From JANQMY01 sp965227095 (GTDB lineage Bacteria; Pseudomonadota; Alphaproteobacteria; JANQMY01): a DNA stretch of 64,000 bases. This document shows positions 34,474 through 41,971 of the stretch, piece by piece. The translations under genes were made by a program, and so were the position numbers. The stretch lies in NCBI GenBank assembly GCA_965227095.1, contig CBDDFL010000001.1, positions 1,426,001 through 1,490,000 of the forward strand, written 5' to 3'. The number at the start of each line of letters is the position of its first letter. Within the stretch, counting starts at the first letter, position 1. The notes beneath the pieces were generated by a model that was not told where the DNA came from, made no database searches, and saw only the letters and a program-made list of their open reading frames with translations.

Positions 34474-36120
34474 ATGGAACAGACATCCAGACATATCCTG
34501 GTTGTTGGCGGCGGCACGTCCGGGGCCGTGCTTGCGGCGCGGTTGAGCGAAAATCCAGATGTCGCCGTGACTTTGCTGGAGGCGGGGCCGGACCACAACG
34601 GGTATGAGGCCACGAATATCGAGCCGATAAGCGCATCGGACACCTGGGGGGGCGTAGGCACCAACATTGCGACAACTGCCATGAAAACCGAGGCCGGGGC
34701 GATAACGGCCATTCAAGGGCGGTTGTTGGGCGGGACATCGGCGATCAATGGATTGGCCACCTTGCGCGGTCAGCCTGCGGATTATGACGCCTGGGCCGCT
34801 GCCGGGTGCGATGGCTGGGGCTGGACAGATGTGGTGGACACGTTCATCGCCGCGGAAACCGACAGGGATTTCCACAATTCTCCCCTTCACGGCAGCAACG
34901 GTCCGCTGCCTGTCCGCCGGTGGCGCCGGGAGGAACTCGACCCCGGCCATGCGGCCTTTCATGACGCCATGGCCGAGATCGGCCAGCCGGTGGCGGCGGA
35001 TATCAATGATCCCGACCAACTGCCCGGCGTGGGCATCTTTCCGGTGACCATTGACGACCAAGCGCGGCGTGTGTCCACGTCGCTCGCCTATCTGACAGAA
35101 GATGTGCGGGCCCGCGACAACCTAACCATCCGCACCCGCGCGCCCGTTGCGACCATTGCCATTGAGGACGGCAGGGCCCATGGCGTAACGCTGCAGAGCG
35201 GCGAAGAGATTACCGCGGATGAAGTGGTGCTGACGGCCGGGGCTCTTTATTCGCCAACCATCCTGCTTCGGTCCGGCGTCGGGCCGAAGGACCATCTATC
35301 CGACTATGGCATTCATGTGCATGCGGATCTTCCCGTTGGTTCGACCATGAGCGACCATTTAGGAACGGCTGTTCTCTACCATTGCAAGGGAGCTCGCAGT
35401 GGTATTGCCGGACCCGCCCAAGTGGTGTGCGTGGGGGCATCGAATGGGATCGATGTGGATTACCACCTCATGCCGATTTCGATCCACAATCCGGAAAAGG
35501 ACCCGCTCACCTTCAGCGAAAAACGGCGGTTTTTCGGTCAGTTCAAGAATGATGGGGCCAGCCCCGGTCTTGGCACCATGTTGTCGGTCTTGAATTTCTT
35601 GCTCACACCGACGACCAACTCGACATTGTTCACGGTGGCCGCCTTATCGTTGTGTTCCAGCGGAAAGGGTAGTGTGCGGCTGGGGGAAACGCCGGACGCA
35701 GCACCTAAAGTCGTTGCGCCGCCTCTCGACGAAAAAGTCCGCCAAAGCCTTCGTCATGCGTTCGATCGCCTTGCGGATTGGGAAGAGTCCGATGCCTTCA
35801 AGGCCAACAATATTCAATCCGTTCTCGGACAGAACTTACGGGCGGCGGACGCGGTAGAGACGTCGCTTCAGCGCAACACGATCAGCTATTTCCATATGGT
35901 AGGCACCTGTCCCATGGGAACCGTGCTGGATGCGGATTGCCGGGTTCACGGCATCGCGAATCTGCGGGTGGCGGACGGATCGGTGATGCCACAGATCCCG
36001 CGGGGGAATACGTATCTTGGTTGCGTGATGGTGGCGGAACGTATCGCCCGCAAAATGCTTGGCGACGCCTCTTCGAGCGCATCTGGGGACATGTCTGCTG
36101 CACGGGCGGGTCATGGATAA
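34474..36120 (+). CDS. GMC family FAD-dependent oxidoreductase (choline/alcohol dehydrogenase-like)
   Basis: A 548-residue flavoenzyme. The FAD-binding motif GGGTSGAVLAARLSE is near the start, followed by LLGGTSAINGLATLRGQPADYDAWAAAGCDGWGW (first GMC signature region) and TAGALYSPTILLRSGVGPKDHL (second). At the C-terminus the active-site His is in YFHMVGTCPMG, with RVADGSVMPQIPRGNT. It oxidises an alcohol or similar; the substrate is not readable. AAGGGAGAAGG is the ribosome site. A TetR gene overlaps its last eight bases. Confidence 0.92.
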   Translation: MEQTSRHILVVGGGTSGAVLAARLSENPDVAVTLLEAGPDHNGYEATNIEPISASDTWGGVGTNIATTAMKTEAGAITAIQGRLLGGTSAINGLATLRGQPADYDAWAAAGCDGWGWTDVVDTFIAAETDRDFHNSPLHGSNGPLPVRRWRREELDPGHAAFHDAMAEIGQPVAADINDPDQLPGVGIFPVTIDDQARRVSTSLAYLTEDVRARDNLTIRTRAPVATIAIEDGRAHGVTLQSGEEITADEVVLTAGALYSPTILLRSGVGPKDHLSDYGIHVHADLPVGSTMSDHLGTAVLYHCKGARSGIAGPAQVVCVGASNGIDVDYHLMPISIHNPEKDPLTFSEKRRFFGQFKNDGASPGLGTMLSVLNFLLTPTTNSTLFTVAALSLCSSGKGSVRLGETPDAAPKVVAPPLDEKVRQSLRHAFDRLADWEESDAFKANNIQSVLGQNLRAADAVETSLQRNTISYFHMVGTCPMGTVLDADCRVHGIANLRVADGSVMPQIPRGNTYLGCVMVAERIARKMLGDASSSASGDMSAARAGHG

Positions 36121-36766
36121 AAAACTGCCCACCGCGACGCGGATCCTCAGTGCAAGCCGTCGTCTGTTCAATAAAAAGGGGTATGCCGCAACCTCGCTGA
36201 CCGAGATTGCGGAAGAGGTGGGGATCTCTCAAGGGAATCTGTCGTATCACTTCCCGACCAAAATGGATCTGGTGGTCCGTCTGCGGCAAGACGCGCGTCG
36301 AGCTGCGCAAGCGCGGCAAGCCGCCCTGACACCGGGCGCGATCGCAGATGATTATGTGGAGCACCTTCTCTTTGCAATGACCATGATGTGGGAAAACCGT
36401 TTCGTTTTTCGAGATCGGCATCAGTATGCAGACGAAAAAGATGCCGGCGAAACGGATGCAGCTATGCAAGCGGACTTCGAGGAGCTCCATGGCCTGTTGC
36501 GCCGGATTGAACAAGAACATCTCCTTCGGCGGGATATTCCGGTCGAATTAGAAACGCTCACCCGTATATTGTGGGTCGTTAGCCGGTATTGGATGGACTA
36601 TCTTCTCGAGTTTGAAGGTCAGGAAGAAGTGACCTGGGCCGACCAAGAGCGCGGCATAGAACACCATTTTGCGGCCTTGTTTCCCTATTTGGTGGCGTCG
36701 GCGCGAAAAGACTTTCGAGACGCCCTTGTCCGATTGTCTCGTGACAAACAACAGCCGGTGTTGTAG
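36113..36766 (+). CDS. TetR family transcriptional regulator
   Basis: A 217-residue regulator. The helix-turn-helix is in TSLTEIAEEVGISQGNLSYHFPTKMDL, and the C-terminal part is a divergent all-helical ligand domain ending in a long helix. I place the start at 36113, within the stop region of the GMC gene (ATGGATAA), which gives an eight-base overlap; a longer frame from 36059 lies wholly inside the GMC gene. It probably binds the tandem palindromes at 34404-34440. Confidence 0.88.
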   Translation: MDKKLPTATRILSASRRLFNKKGYAATSLTEIAEEVGISQGNLSYHFPTKMDLVVRLRQDARRAAQARQAALTPGAIADDYVEHLLFAMTMMWENRFVFRDRHQYADEKDAGETDAAMQADFEELHGLLRRIEQEHLLRRDIPVELETLTRILWVVSRYWMDYLLEFEGQEEVTWADQERGIEHHFAALFPYLVASARKDFRDALVRLSRDKQQPVL

Positions 36767-36830
36767 GCCAGACGCAAACGATCAATTGACACGAGACGGA
36801 TAGCCATCGCATAGCGGCCGGCTTGGGGCC

Positions 36831-36855
36831 GACCGCGCACGGAACAAGCGCGGTC
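36831..36855. other. Perfect stem-loop between tetR and SDR genes
   Basis: GACCGCGC pairs with GCGCGGTC around a nine-base loop. No T-run follows, so it is not a standard terminator; it could be a processing or attenuation signal before the SDR gene. Confidence 0.4.
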
Positions 36856-36919
36856 GTCAGGCGCCGCCCGAAAAGATGAGATTTTAAAGACCGAAACCGA
36901 ACCAAACAGGACAACGCAA

Positions 36920-37729
36920 ATGAAAAACGACCTAACGAACCTTTTCGACGTGAGTGGCAAGACCGCGCTTGTGACCGGGGGCTCTCGTGGAATTGGCGAG
37001 ATGATCGCAGCCGGCTTGTTGGCGAATGGCGTGAAGGTCTATATCAGCTCGCGCAAAGCGGCGGCGTGTGAAGAAACAGCGTCTCGTCTTCAAGAACAAT
37101 TTGGCGGGACCTGTGTTGCGCTTCCAGCGGATCTATCGACCGTCGATGGGGCCGAAGGTTTGGCAAAACGCCTGTCGGAGCAGGAAGACAAGCTGGATAT
37201 ATTGGTGAACAATGCCGGGGTCGCCTGGGGCGCGCCATTGGATGAATTTCCGGAAAAGGGTTGGGACAAGGTGATGGATACCAATGTAAAAGGTGTCTTC
37301 TTTTTGACCCAAAAGCTGCTGCCCTTGTTGCGCAAGTCGGGCACCGCGGAAAACCCGGCGCGGGTGATCAATATAGGGTCGATCGACGGATTAAAGTCCG
37401 CGCGCTTCCAAACCTTTTCCTACGGTGCGTCAAAAGCAGCGGTTCATCACCTCACGCGCTTTTTGGCGGCGCATCTCACCAGCGAACACATAAACTGCAA
37501 CGCCATTGCGCCCGGCCCTTATCCGACCTGGATGTTGTCCACGGGTGTTGGATATGGCGGCGAGACCGATGGCGTTGACTGGGATGCGGTAGGCCAAGGA
37601 AATCCAAGTGGCCGTGTCGGAACCCCTCAAGACATTGCAGGCCTGGTTATTTTCCTCAGTTCACGGGCTGGTAGCTACATCGTCGGGCAGGTTGTTGCGT
37701 CGGACGGTGGTGTTGTCGGTACGGGCTGA
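36920..37729 (+). CDS. SDR family oxidoreductase (RhlG-like)
   Basis: A 269-residue SDR with cofactor motif TGGSRGIGEMIA, NNAGVAWG, the catalytic serine in INIGSIDG and YGASKAAVHH as YxxxK. The pattern FDVSGKTALVTGG..YISSRKAAACEETA resembles the RhlG group of NADPH-dependent ketoacyl reductases. It follows the GMC and TetR genes in the same direction with 153 bases between, and may carry out the next redox step on the product; this link is inferred. Confidence 0.9.
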   Translation: MKNDLTNLFDVSGKTALVTGGSRGIGEMIAAGLLANGVKVYISSRKAAACEETASRLQEQFGGTCVALPADLSTVDGAEGLAKRLSEQEDKLDILVNNAGVAWGAPLDEFPEKGWDKVMDTNVKGVFFLTQKLLPLLRKSGTAENPARVINIGSIDGLKSARFQTFSYGASKAAVHHLTRFLAAHLTSEHINCNAIAPGPYPTWMLSTGVGYGGETDGVDWDAVGQGNPSGRVGTPQDIAGLVIFLSSRAGSYIVGQVVASDGGVVGTG

Positions 37730-37803
37730 CCGGTTTCCGGGACGCGCTTTTTGGGCATAGGCGTCAGTTGTGGTGGTGGTTTCGTGGAGCGGATGGTGCT
37801 TGT

Positions 37804-38487
37804 CTAAGCCTTCCTCCGCCTAAAGAGCGTTTGGACTCGCCGCCACCATTTCCACCGATAGGTTAAGAGGTCTAGATAGGGCTTGACCTCATCTTCACGG
37901 GGGTTGCCCACATCTTCGGGGTTTGCGCTCCAATCATGTTGAAACGGCAGCTCCTTAGCGGATCGTAAGCGCCAGGCCTTCAAATAGTAATTCAAAAACT
38001 GTTTGAGTTGCTGCTTCGCGCTCAAAAAGTCGGACGATCTCTCGAAGCGGCCGCGCCGATAGGCCCGAAACATCGGCGTCAGACAGCCAATAGCAAAACC
38101 CGACAGGAACACTGGATGGAGCAAGACGATCGCTGCGAATTCCGCCAGCTCGTCGAAATCATCCCGTGCGATAGCGATGGCATCCCCATTTCCAAAAACC
38201 AGCGCGACCAGGGCGGAGAAAAACCAAGCGACGAAAAAGACTGTGATGATGATCAGGGGCAGCGTTGCGAAATCGATCAGTGCCCGGCGCATGCCCCAAA
38301 TCAGCGAATATCTTAGGAAACGGGCAATAACCCATCCAATCAACGCGCCGATGCTCAAAAGCACAAGGGTTGCAAACAGAAAATTCCCAATTTCGACCGG
38401 GAGCATGTAGGACAGCAGCAGCGAAATCGCCCCCAGCCAAATTAAAAACTGACCGCTGAAAAAGAAATCTCGTAACCACTGACGCAT
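37804..38487 (-). CDS. Hypothetical membrane protein
   Basis: A 227-residue protein with four hydrophobic segments in its first 145 residues (FLIWLGAISLLLSYML, FLFATLVLLSIGALIGWVIA, LPLIIITVFFVAWFFSALVALVF, FAAIVLLHPVFLSGFAIGCL) and a basic soluble tail (YRRGRFERSSDF...RRVQTLFRRRKA). I recognise no family. I prefer the start at 38487 (MRQWLRDFFF); an upstream ATG at 38538 adds 17 residues without membrane character. Confidence 0.65.
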   Translation of the reverse strand: MRQWLRDFFFSGQFLIWLGAISLLLSYMLPVEIGNFLFATLVLLSIGALIGWVIARFLRYSLIWGMRRALIDFATLPLIIITVFFVAWFFSALVALVFGNGDAIAIARDDFDELAEFAAIVLLHPVFLSGFAIGCLTPMFRAYRRGRFERSSDFLSAKQQLKQFLNYYLKAWRLRSAKELPFQHDWSANPEDVGNPREDEVKPYLDLLTYRWKWWRRVQTLFRRRKA

Positions 38488-38611
38488 GTGGTTTGCCCCA
38501 AATCCCCTGTTCAGATGATGTCTCGCCCCGCGCACCATCTGGTACCATCTTAACGCGGCACCGGATCATCTGTGAATAGTGTATGGCCGGTAGACTAGAG
38601 TGTGAGGCAGC

Positions 38612-39172
38612 TCACACGGCGGCCTCATATCGCATGCGGCGGCGGATTGCCGGGCCCCGAAGAAAAGCGAACAACAAACCAAAACAAACACCGACCAGAC
38701 CCAAAGGCGCGCTGGCGGACACATAAAATGGATTGAACAAGTCGATTATGAGGTGAAAATATTGGTGTGCCCCGGTGACGATCCGGTAAAGGTAGGGCAA
38801 GCCGAACGCGGTCAGTCCAAACCCAACCACATATGTGTAGCGGGCGGAACGCAGGCCGTCGCTTTCGGATCGAAGTCCGAGGCCAAGCACCAGCGCCGCC
38901 GATGCAACGGCGAGATTTCGGATCACCCAGTCCAGCAGAAAAAGTTGCTGATGATCTGGATCGATCGACAGGCGCCAAACAGACAGTCCTTCCCGGCTGA
39001 GGAAGACCAGACGCTGCGCAAAAGAGGCGTCCGCCAGTAAGTCAGGAACGCGGCTGTCCGGTTCGTAGAAAACGAACAATGCGCCAAGCGCCGACATTCC
39101 GATCAAGGTAAATCCGATCGCGATGGCAAGCGACCGGGTCCAACTCGCCACTTCCCTAATTACGCTCACCAT
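38612..39172 (-). CDS. Hypothetical membrane protein
   Basis: A 186-residue protein with four predicted membrane segments (LAIAIGFTLIGMSALGALFVFY, WVIRNLAVASAALVLGLGL, YTYVVGFGLTAFGLPYLYRIV, APLGLVGVCFGLLFAFL). GGGGGAA lies just before the chosen ATG. A longer start at 39220 is possible; both lie downstream of the cupin gene, which reads the same way and may be co-transcribed. No known family recognised. Confidence 0.6.
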   Translation of the reverse strand: MVSVIREVASWTRSLAIAIGFTLIGMSALGALFVFYEPDSRVPDLLADASFAQRLVFLSREGLSVWRLSIDPDHQQLFLLDWVIRNLAVASAALVLGLGLRSESDGLRSARYTYVVGFGLTAFGLPYLYRIVTGAHQYFHLIIDLFNPFYVSASAPLGLVGVCFGLLFAFLRGPAIRRRMRYEAAV

Positions 39173-39228
39173 TCCCCCGTCATTTGCACGTGCCGTTTGT
39201 TCCCTGCCTAATATTGTCATTATAGGAT

Positions 39229-39585
39229 TTAGTCGAGGGCCGTATAGGCCGGCGGCGTAAACCGGGGGGTGCAGACACAATAGATGACGAAATCCTCCGA
39301 TCCGACATTGGTGCAGCGTTGCGACACGTTAGCGGGAATGCGAACGCAATCGCCAGGGCCGATTTGAAAAGGGGGGCCACCGTCTACCTCCATCATAGCG
39401 GTGCCCGATTTCACCACGTATCGTTCATCAACACTCAAGCTGTGAAGTTGTGTCGTGACACCCGGTTCCACTCGGCCAATGGCTAGGGAAACATCCGGTT
39501 CGTTCTCGTGGTTGAGAAGTTCTGTCATGAAGATGCGTTCGCCTGTCCAAAACTCTTCTTCGCGTTGCGGACGAAATTTTTCCAT
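39229..39585 (-). CDS. Cupin-domain protein
   Basis: A 118-residue single cupin barrel. Motif 1 is partly kept (GVTTQLHSLSVDERYVVKSGTAMMEV, with H..ERY), and motif 2 reads GDCVRIPANVSQRCTNVG, in which the usual histidine is replaced by Gln, so metal binding may be weakened. AAGGAAAA seven bases upstream favours the start at 39585. Function unknown; possibly a sugar isomerase-like or regulatory cupin. Confidence 0.8.
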   Translation of the reverse strand: MEKFRPQREEEFWTGERIFMTELLNHENEPDVSLAIGRVEPGVTTQLHSLSVDERYVVKSGTAMMEVDGGPPFQIGPGDCVRIPANVSQRCTNVGSEDFVIYCVCTPRFTPPAYTALD

Positions 39586-39747
39586 GTATTTTCCTTTGGC
39601 ACTAATTGCCAAGCACCTTAACCATTATCGTGCACTCATAGAACCATCCTACTGTGGTCGATGGTTGGTCGGTTCGTCAATTGGGGCTTGAGTTTCCAGC
39701 CATTCTGTGGGACCTGACCGTAACAGTTAAAAACACAGGAGGCGTTC

Positions 39748-40209
39748 ATGACGCAACGATGGTCCGTTTATCTGTCGGGTGAAATTCATACAGATTGGCG
39801 TGAGGAAATCGCGCGCGGCGCAAAGGCGCGAGATTTGCCCGTAGACTTTTCCGCCCCTGTTACAGACCATGCATCAAGCGATGATTGTGGCGCGCATATA
39901 TTGGGCGACGAACAGGATGCTTTTTGGCGTGACCATAAAGGCGCGAAGGTCAATGCCATTCGTACACGGACACTTATCGACCGCGCTGATATTGTGGTTG
40001 TGCGCTTTGGCGACAAATACAAGCAATGGAACGCGGCTTTTGATGCGGGCTATGCGGCCGCGCTGGGCAAATCTCTGATCGTCCAGCACGCCCCTGACCT
40101 GACCCACCCGTTAAAGGAAGTGGATGGCGCCGCATTGGCGGTGGCGGAGACGCCTGCTCAAGTGGTCGATTTGCTGGATTATGTCATTAACGGTCAATTG
40201 AACCGTTAA
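39748..40209 (+). CDS. YtoQ family protein
   Basis: A 153-residue protein matching the YtoQ family in length and sequence: WSVYLSGEIHTDWREEI at the start, FSAPVTDHASSDDCG in the middle, and RADIVVVRFGDKYKQWNAAFDAGYAAALGKSLIVQH, which resembles nucleoside 2-deoxyribosyltransferase-like folds. No activity has been shown to my knowledge. ACAGGAGGCGTTC is a strong ribosome site. Confidence 0.87.
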   Translation: MTQRWSVYLSGEIHTDWREEIARGAKARDLPVDFSAPVTDHASSDDCGAHILGDEQDAFWRDHKGAKVNAIRTRTLIDRADIVVVRFGDKYKQWNAAFDAGYAAALGKSLIVQHAPDLTHPLKEVDGAALAVAETPAQVVDLLDYVINGQLNR

Positions 40210-40260
40210 AGCGCGCTATTCGGCCACAAACCGTTAACGATAAAAACCGAGGCTTTCCCT

Positions 40261-40349
40261 ACGGTGCGCACACCGTGCGCGTGCGGCGCACACTGTGCGA
40301 CAACCTATAGGTGCTATCTATTGACATTCTTGCCGTTTAAAGAGAATCT
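40261..40349 (+). promoter_or_regulatory. Tandem palindromes and promoter of a small-protein gene
   Basis: GCGCAC-ACC-GTGCGC (40266-40280) is followed exactly 20 bases later by GCGCAC-ACT-GTGCGA (40286-40300), placing two sites on one face of the helix. TTGACA at 40321-40326 and GAATCT at 40344-40349 are 17 bases apart. The layout suggests an activator or repressor upstream of a small gene. Confidence 0.5.
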
Positions 40350-40433
40350 ACGCTCAACATGACAGTTTTGTGACAACTAGCGTGTCCTTCGATTCGAAAG
40401 AACGGCGTAACGCGCGCATCAAAGGAAATGCCA

Positions 40434-40547
40434 ATGAACAGGTATATGTTCTTTTTCCGATATGCCGTCGCAAAAGGGCGGCAAAAATCCTGGTTCCGAC
40501 GGGTCATCGAATCCCGCCGCAGCCGGCAACGGACACAGCCTGAATAA
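40434..40547 (+). CDS. Small basic protein (37 residues)
   Basis: A reading frame of 37 residues with AAGGAAA placed six to seven bases before the ATG. The product begins MNRYMFFFRYAVAKG and ends in an arginine-rich stretch (RRVIESRRSRQRTQ), so an RNA-binding or membrane-touching peptide is possible. It recalls the size and charge of DUF1127 proteins, but I do not see that motif. A promoter with tandem operators lies upstream and a strong terminator 28 bases downstream, so the unit is complete. Confidence 0.5.
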   Translation: MNRYMFFFRYAVAKGRQKSWFRRVIESRRSRQRTQPE

Positions 40548-40575
40548 CTCTTTAGAAGTTCAGGTGGTTAGAAAG

Positions 40576-40618
40576 ATGGCGGTGCTGCCGAATTATTCGG
40601 CCGCCGCCATTTTCTTTT
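40576..40618 (+). terminator. Strong intrinsic terminator, overlapping the 3' end of the Rieske gene
   Basis: An outer stem ATGGCGG/CCGCCAT (40576-40582 and 40604-40610) encloses GCCGAA-TTA-TTCGGC, followed by TTTCTTTT. It ends the rightward small-protein unit and may work for the leftward Rieske gene too. Confidence 0.7.
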
Positions 40619-41789
40619 GGGCGAACAGTTTGTTCAGATCTTCGTCGTCAGTGGCGATGATATCGCTGACCCACCGGTGGAAATTTTGACCACCGCCTTC
40701 ATTGCGGCCAAACAGAACATGATCTTTTGCGCCGGTCTGCAACGCGATTTGTTGCTTGATGCCGGTGGCGTAGTCTTCTTCCTGAACCACATATTTCAGG
40801 AAGTCGAACTGTTCTTTCGCACCGGCCGCTTCTTCTTCTGTGGGCTCCTTTTCCAGCACATAGTTTTGAATCGTGAAGGATTCGTCTGGCGTTGCGCCGG
40901 GAAACAATTGTGACAGCAAGACACCGCGCGCGCCTTGGTCGAACGATGCAATCGAAATATGCGGAAAGATCGTCCATACACCATTCAAGAGCGCGTTAAC
41001 GGGCCACTGGCTTTCCGGCGTATCGGACATGGACACAATTGACGGGTCGGGCGAGGTTACGCGTTGGTGCGGCCCCCATGAGTAATAGAGGGTTTTATTT
41101 GGGAAGTCGGCTCCGAAAGTGTTCTTGTGCAAGATGGGCAAATGGTACAAATCCAGATAGCCGTCATAGGCGATCTTCCAATTTGGCCCCTTTAGAACGC
41201 GCGATGCAAAATGGTGCCACTTGTCAAAACCAAAATGCGCGAGCATGCCGTCGTAACCCGCGAGAAACGTATCGAAGTCGAGCGTCGATTTGGGATTTAG
41301 AATAACCCAAATAAGACCGGCACGTTCTGTGACCGGAAGTTTGGTTAGTCCGTAGCAAGATCTATCGATGTCACCGAACAGGTCTTTCTGATACACACCG
41401 ACCAGATCCCCTTTGGTATTGTAGGACCACGCATGATAGGGGCACACAAAACGTTTCGTGTTCCCTTTGCCTTCCGGAGTGATCTGCGCGCCCCTATGGC
41501 TGCACATATTGACAAACGCTTGAATGGCCCCCTCGTCATCTCGGCTGATAATGACGGGCACGCCAGCGGCTTCCACGGATTTATAGTCGCCCGGATTGGG
41601 GATTTCGCACGTCATGCCAAGCATCAAGGGAACACGCTTAAATATGCGGTCTACTTCTTGTTGCCAGCGGTCTTCATCGTAGTAATCCTCAGAAGGAACC
41701 TTCACCACATTGTCGGCTTGCTCAATCGTTCCGTCTTTGGCATGGGCGATATTATGCTTCGCCATTTCTATCAGTTGTGCTTTTGACAT
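40593..41789 (-). CDS. Rieske aromatic ring-hydroxylating dioxygenase alpha subunit
   Basis: A 398-residue oxygenase. The Rieske [2Fe-2S] ligands are in CSHRGAQI and CPYHAWSYNTKGDLVGV, and the C-terminal catalytic domain holds YDGYLDLYHLPILHK, the Asp/His/His mononuclear iron site. The alpha subunit inserts oxygen into an aromatic or other ring, but no beta subunit, ferredoxin or reductase gene is nearby. AGGGAGAGACCC precedes the ATG at 41789; an upstream in-frame start at 41906 lacks such a site. Confidence 0.88.
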   Translation of the reverse strand: MSKAQLIEMAKHNIAHAKDGTIEQADNVVKVPSEDYYDEDRWQQEVDRIFKRVPLMLGMTCEIPNPGDYKSVEAAGVPVIISRDDEGAIQAFVNMCSHRGAQITPEGKGNTKRFVCPYHAWSYNTKGDLVGVYQKDLFGDIDRSCYGLTKLPVTERAGLIWVILNPKSTLDFDTFLAGYDGMLAHFGFDKWHHFASRVLKGPNWKIAYDGYLDLYHLPILHKNTFGADFPNKTLYYSWGPHQRVTSPDPSIVSMSDTPESQWPVNALLNGVWTIFPHISIASFDQGARGVLLSQLFPGATPDESFTIQNYVLEKEPTEEEAAGAKEQFDFLKYVVQEEDYATGIKQQIALQTGAKDHVLFGRNEGGGQNFHRWVSDIIATDDEDLNKLFAQKKMAAAE

Positions 41790-41971
41790 TGGGTCTCTCC
41801 CTTTAGGAGAAGTGTAAGCGCTACAGGCGGGAGGACCAATGAAAATGAGCCATGTCTGGCGATATGCTGTGGGGGTGTAATGGGCCACAGATGCGGAATC
41901 GCGCAATTTTGCACGCTTAAAACCAGCGGTGCAAAAAAGATCGTTTATTCCTTATACAGAACGGTGCGGCG

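Noticed and set aside
40266..40300. CRISPR-like direct repeats
   Set aside because: Two 15-base palindromes with a five-base gap are operator-like; there are no spacers and no cas genes.
40462..40689. 75-codon frame overlapping the small-protein unit
   Set aside because: It runs through the terminator hairpin and into antisense of the Rieske gene, without a ribosome site.
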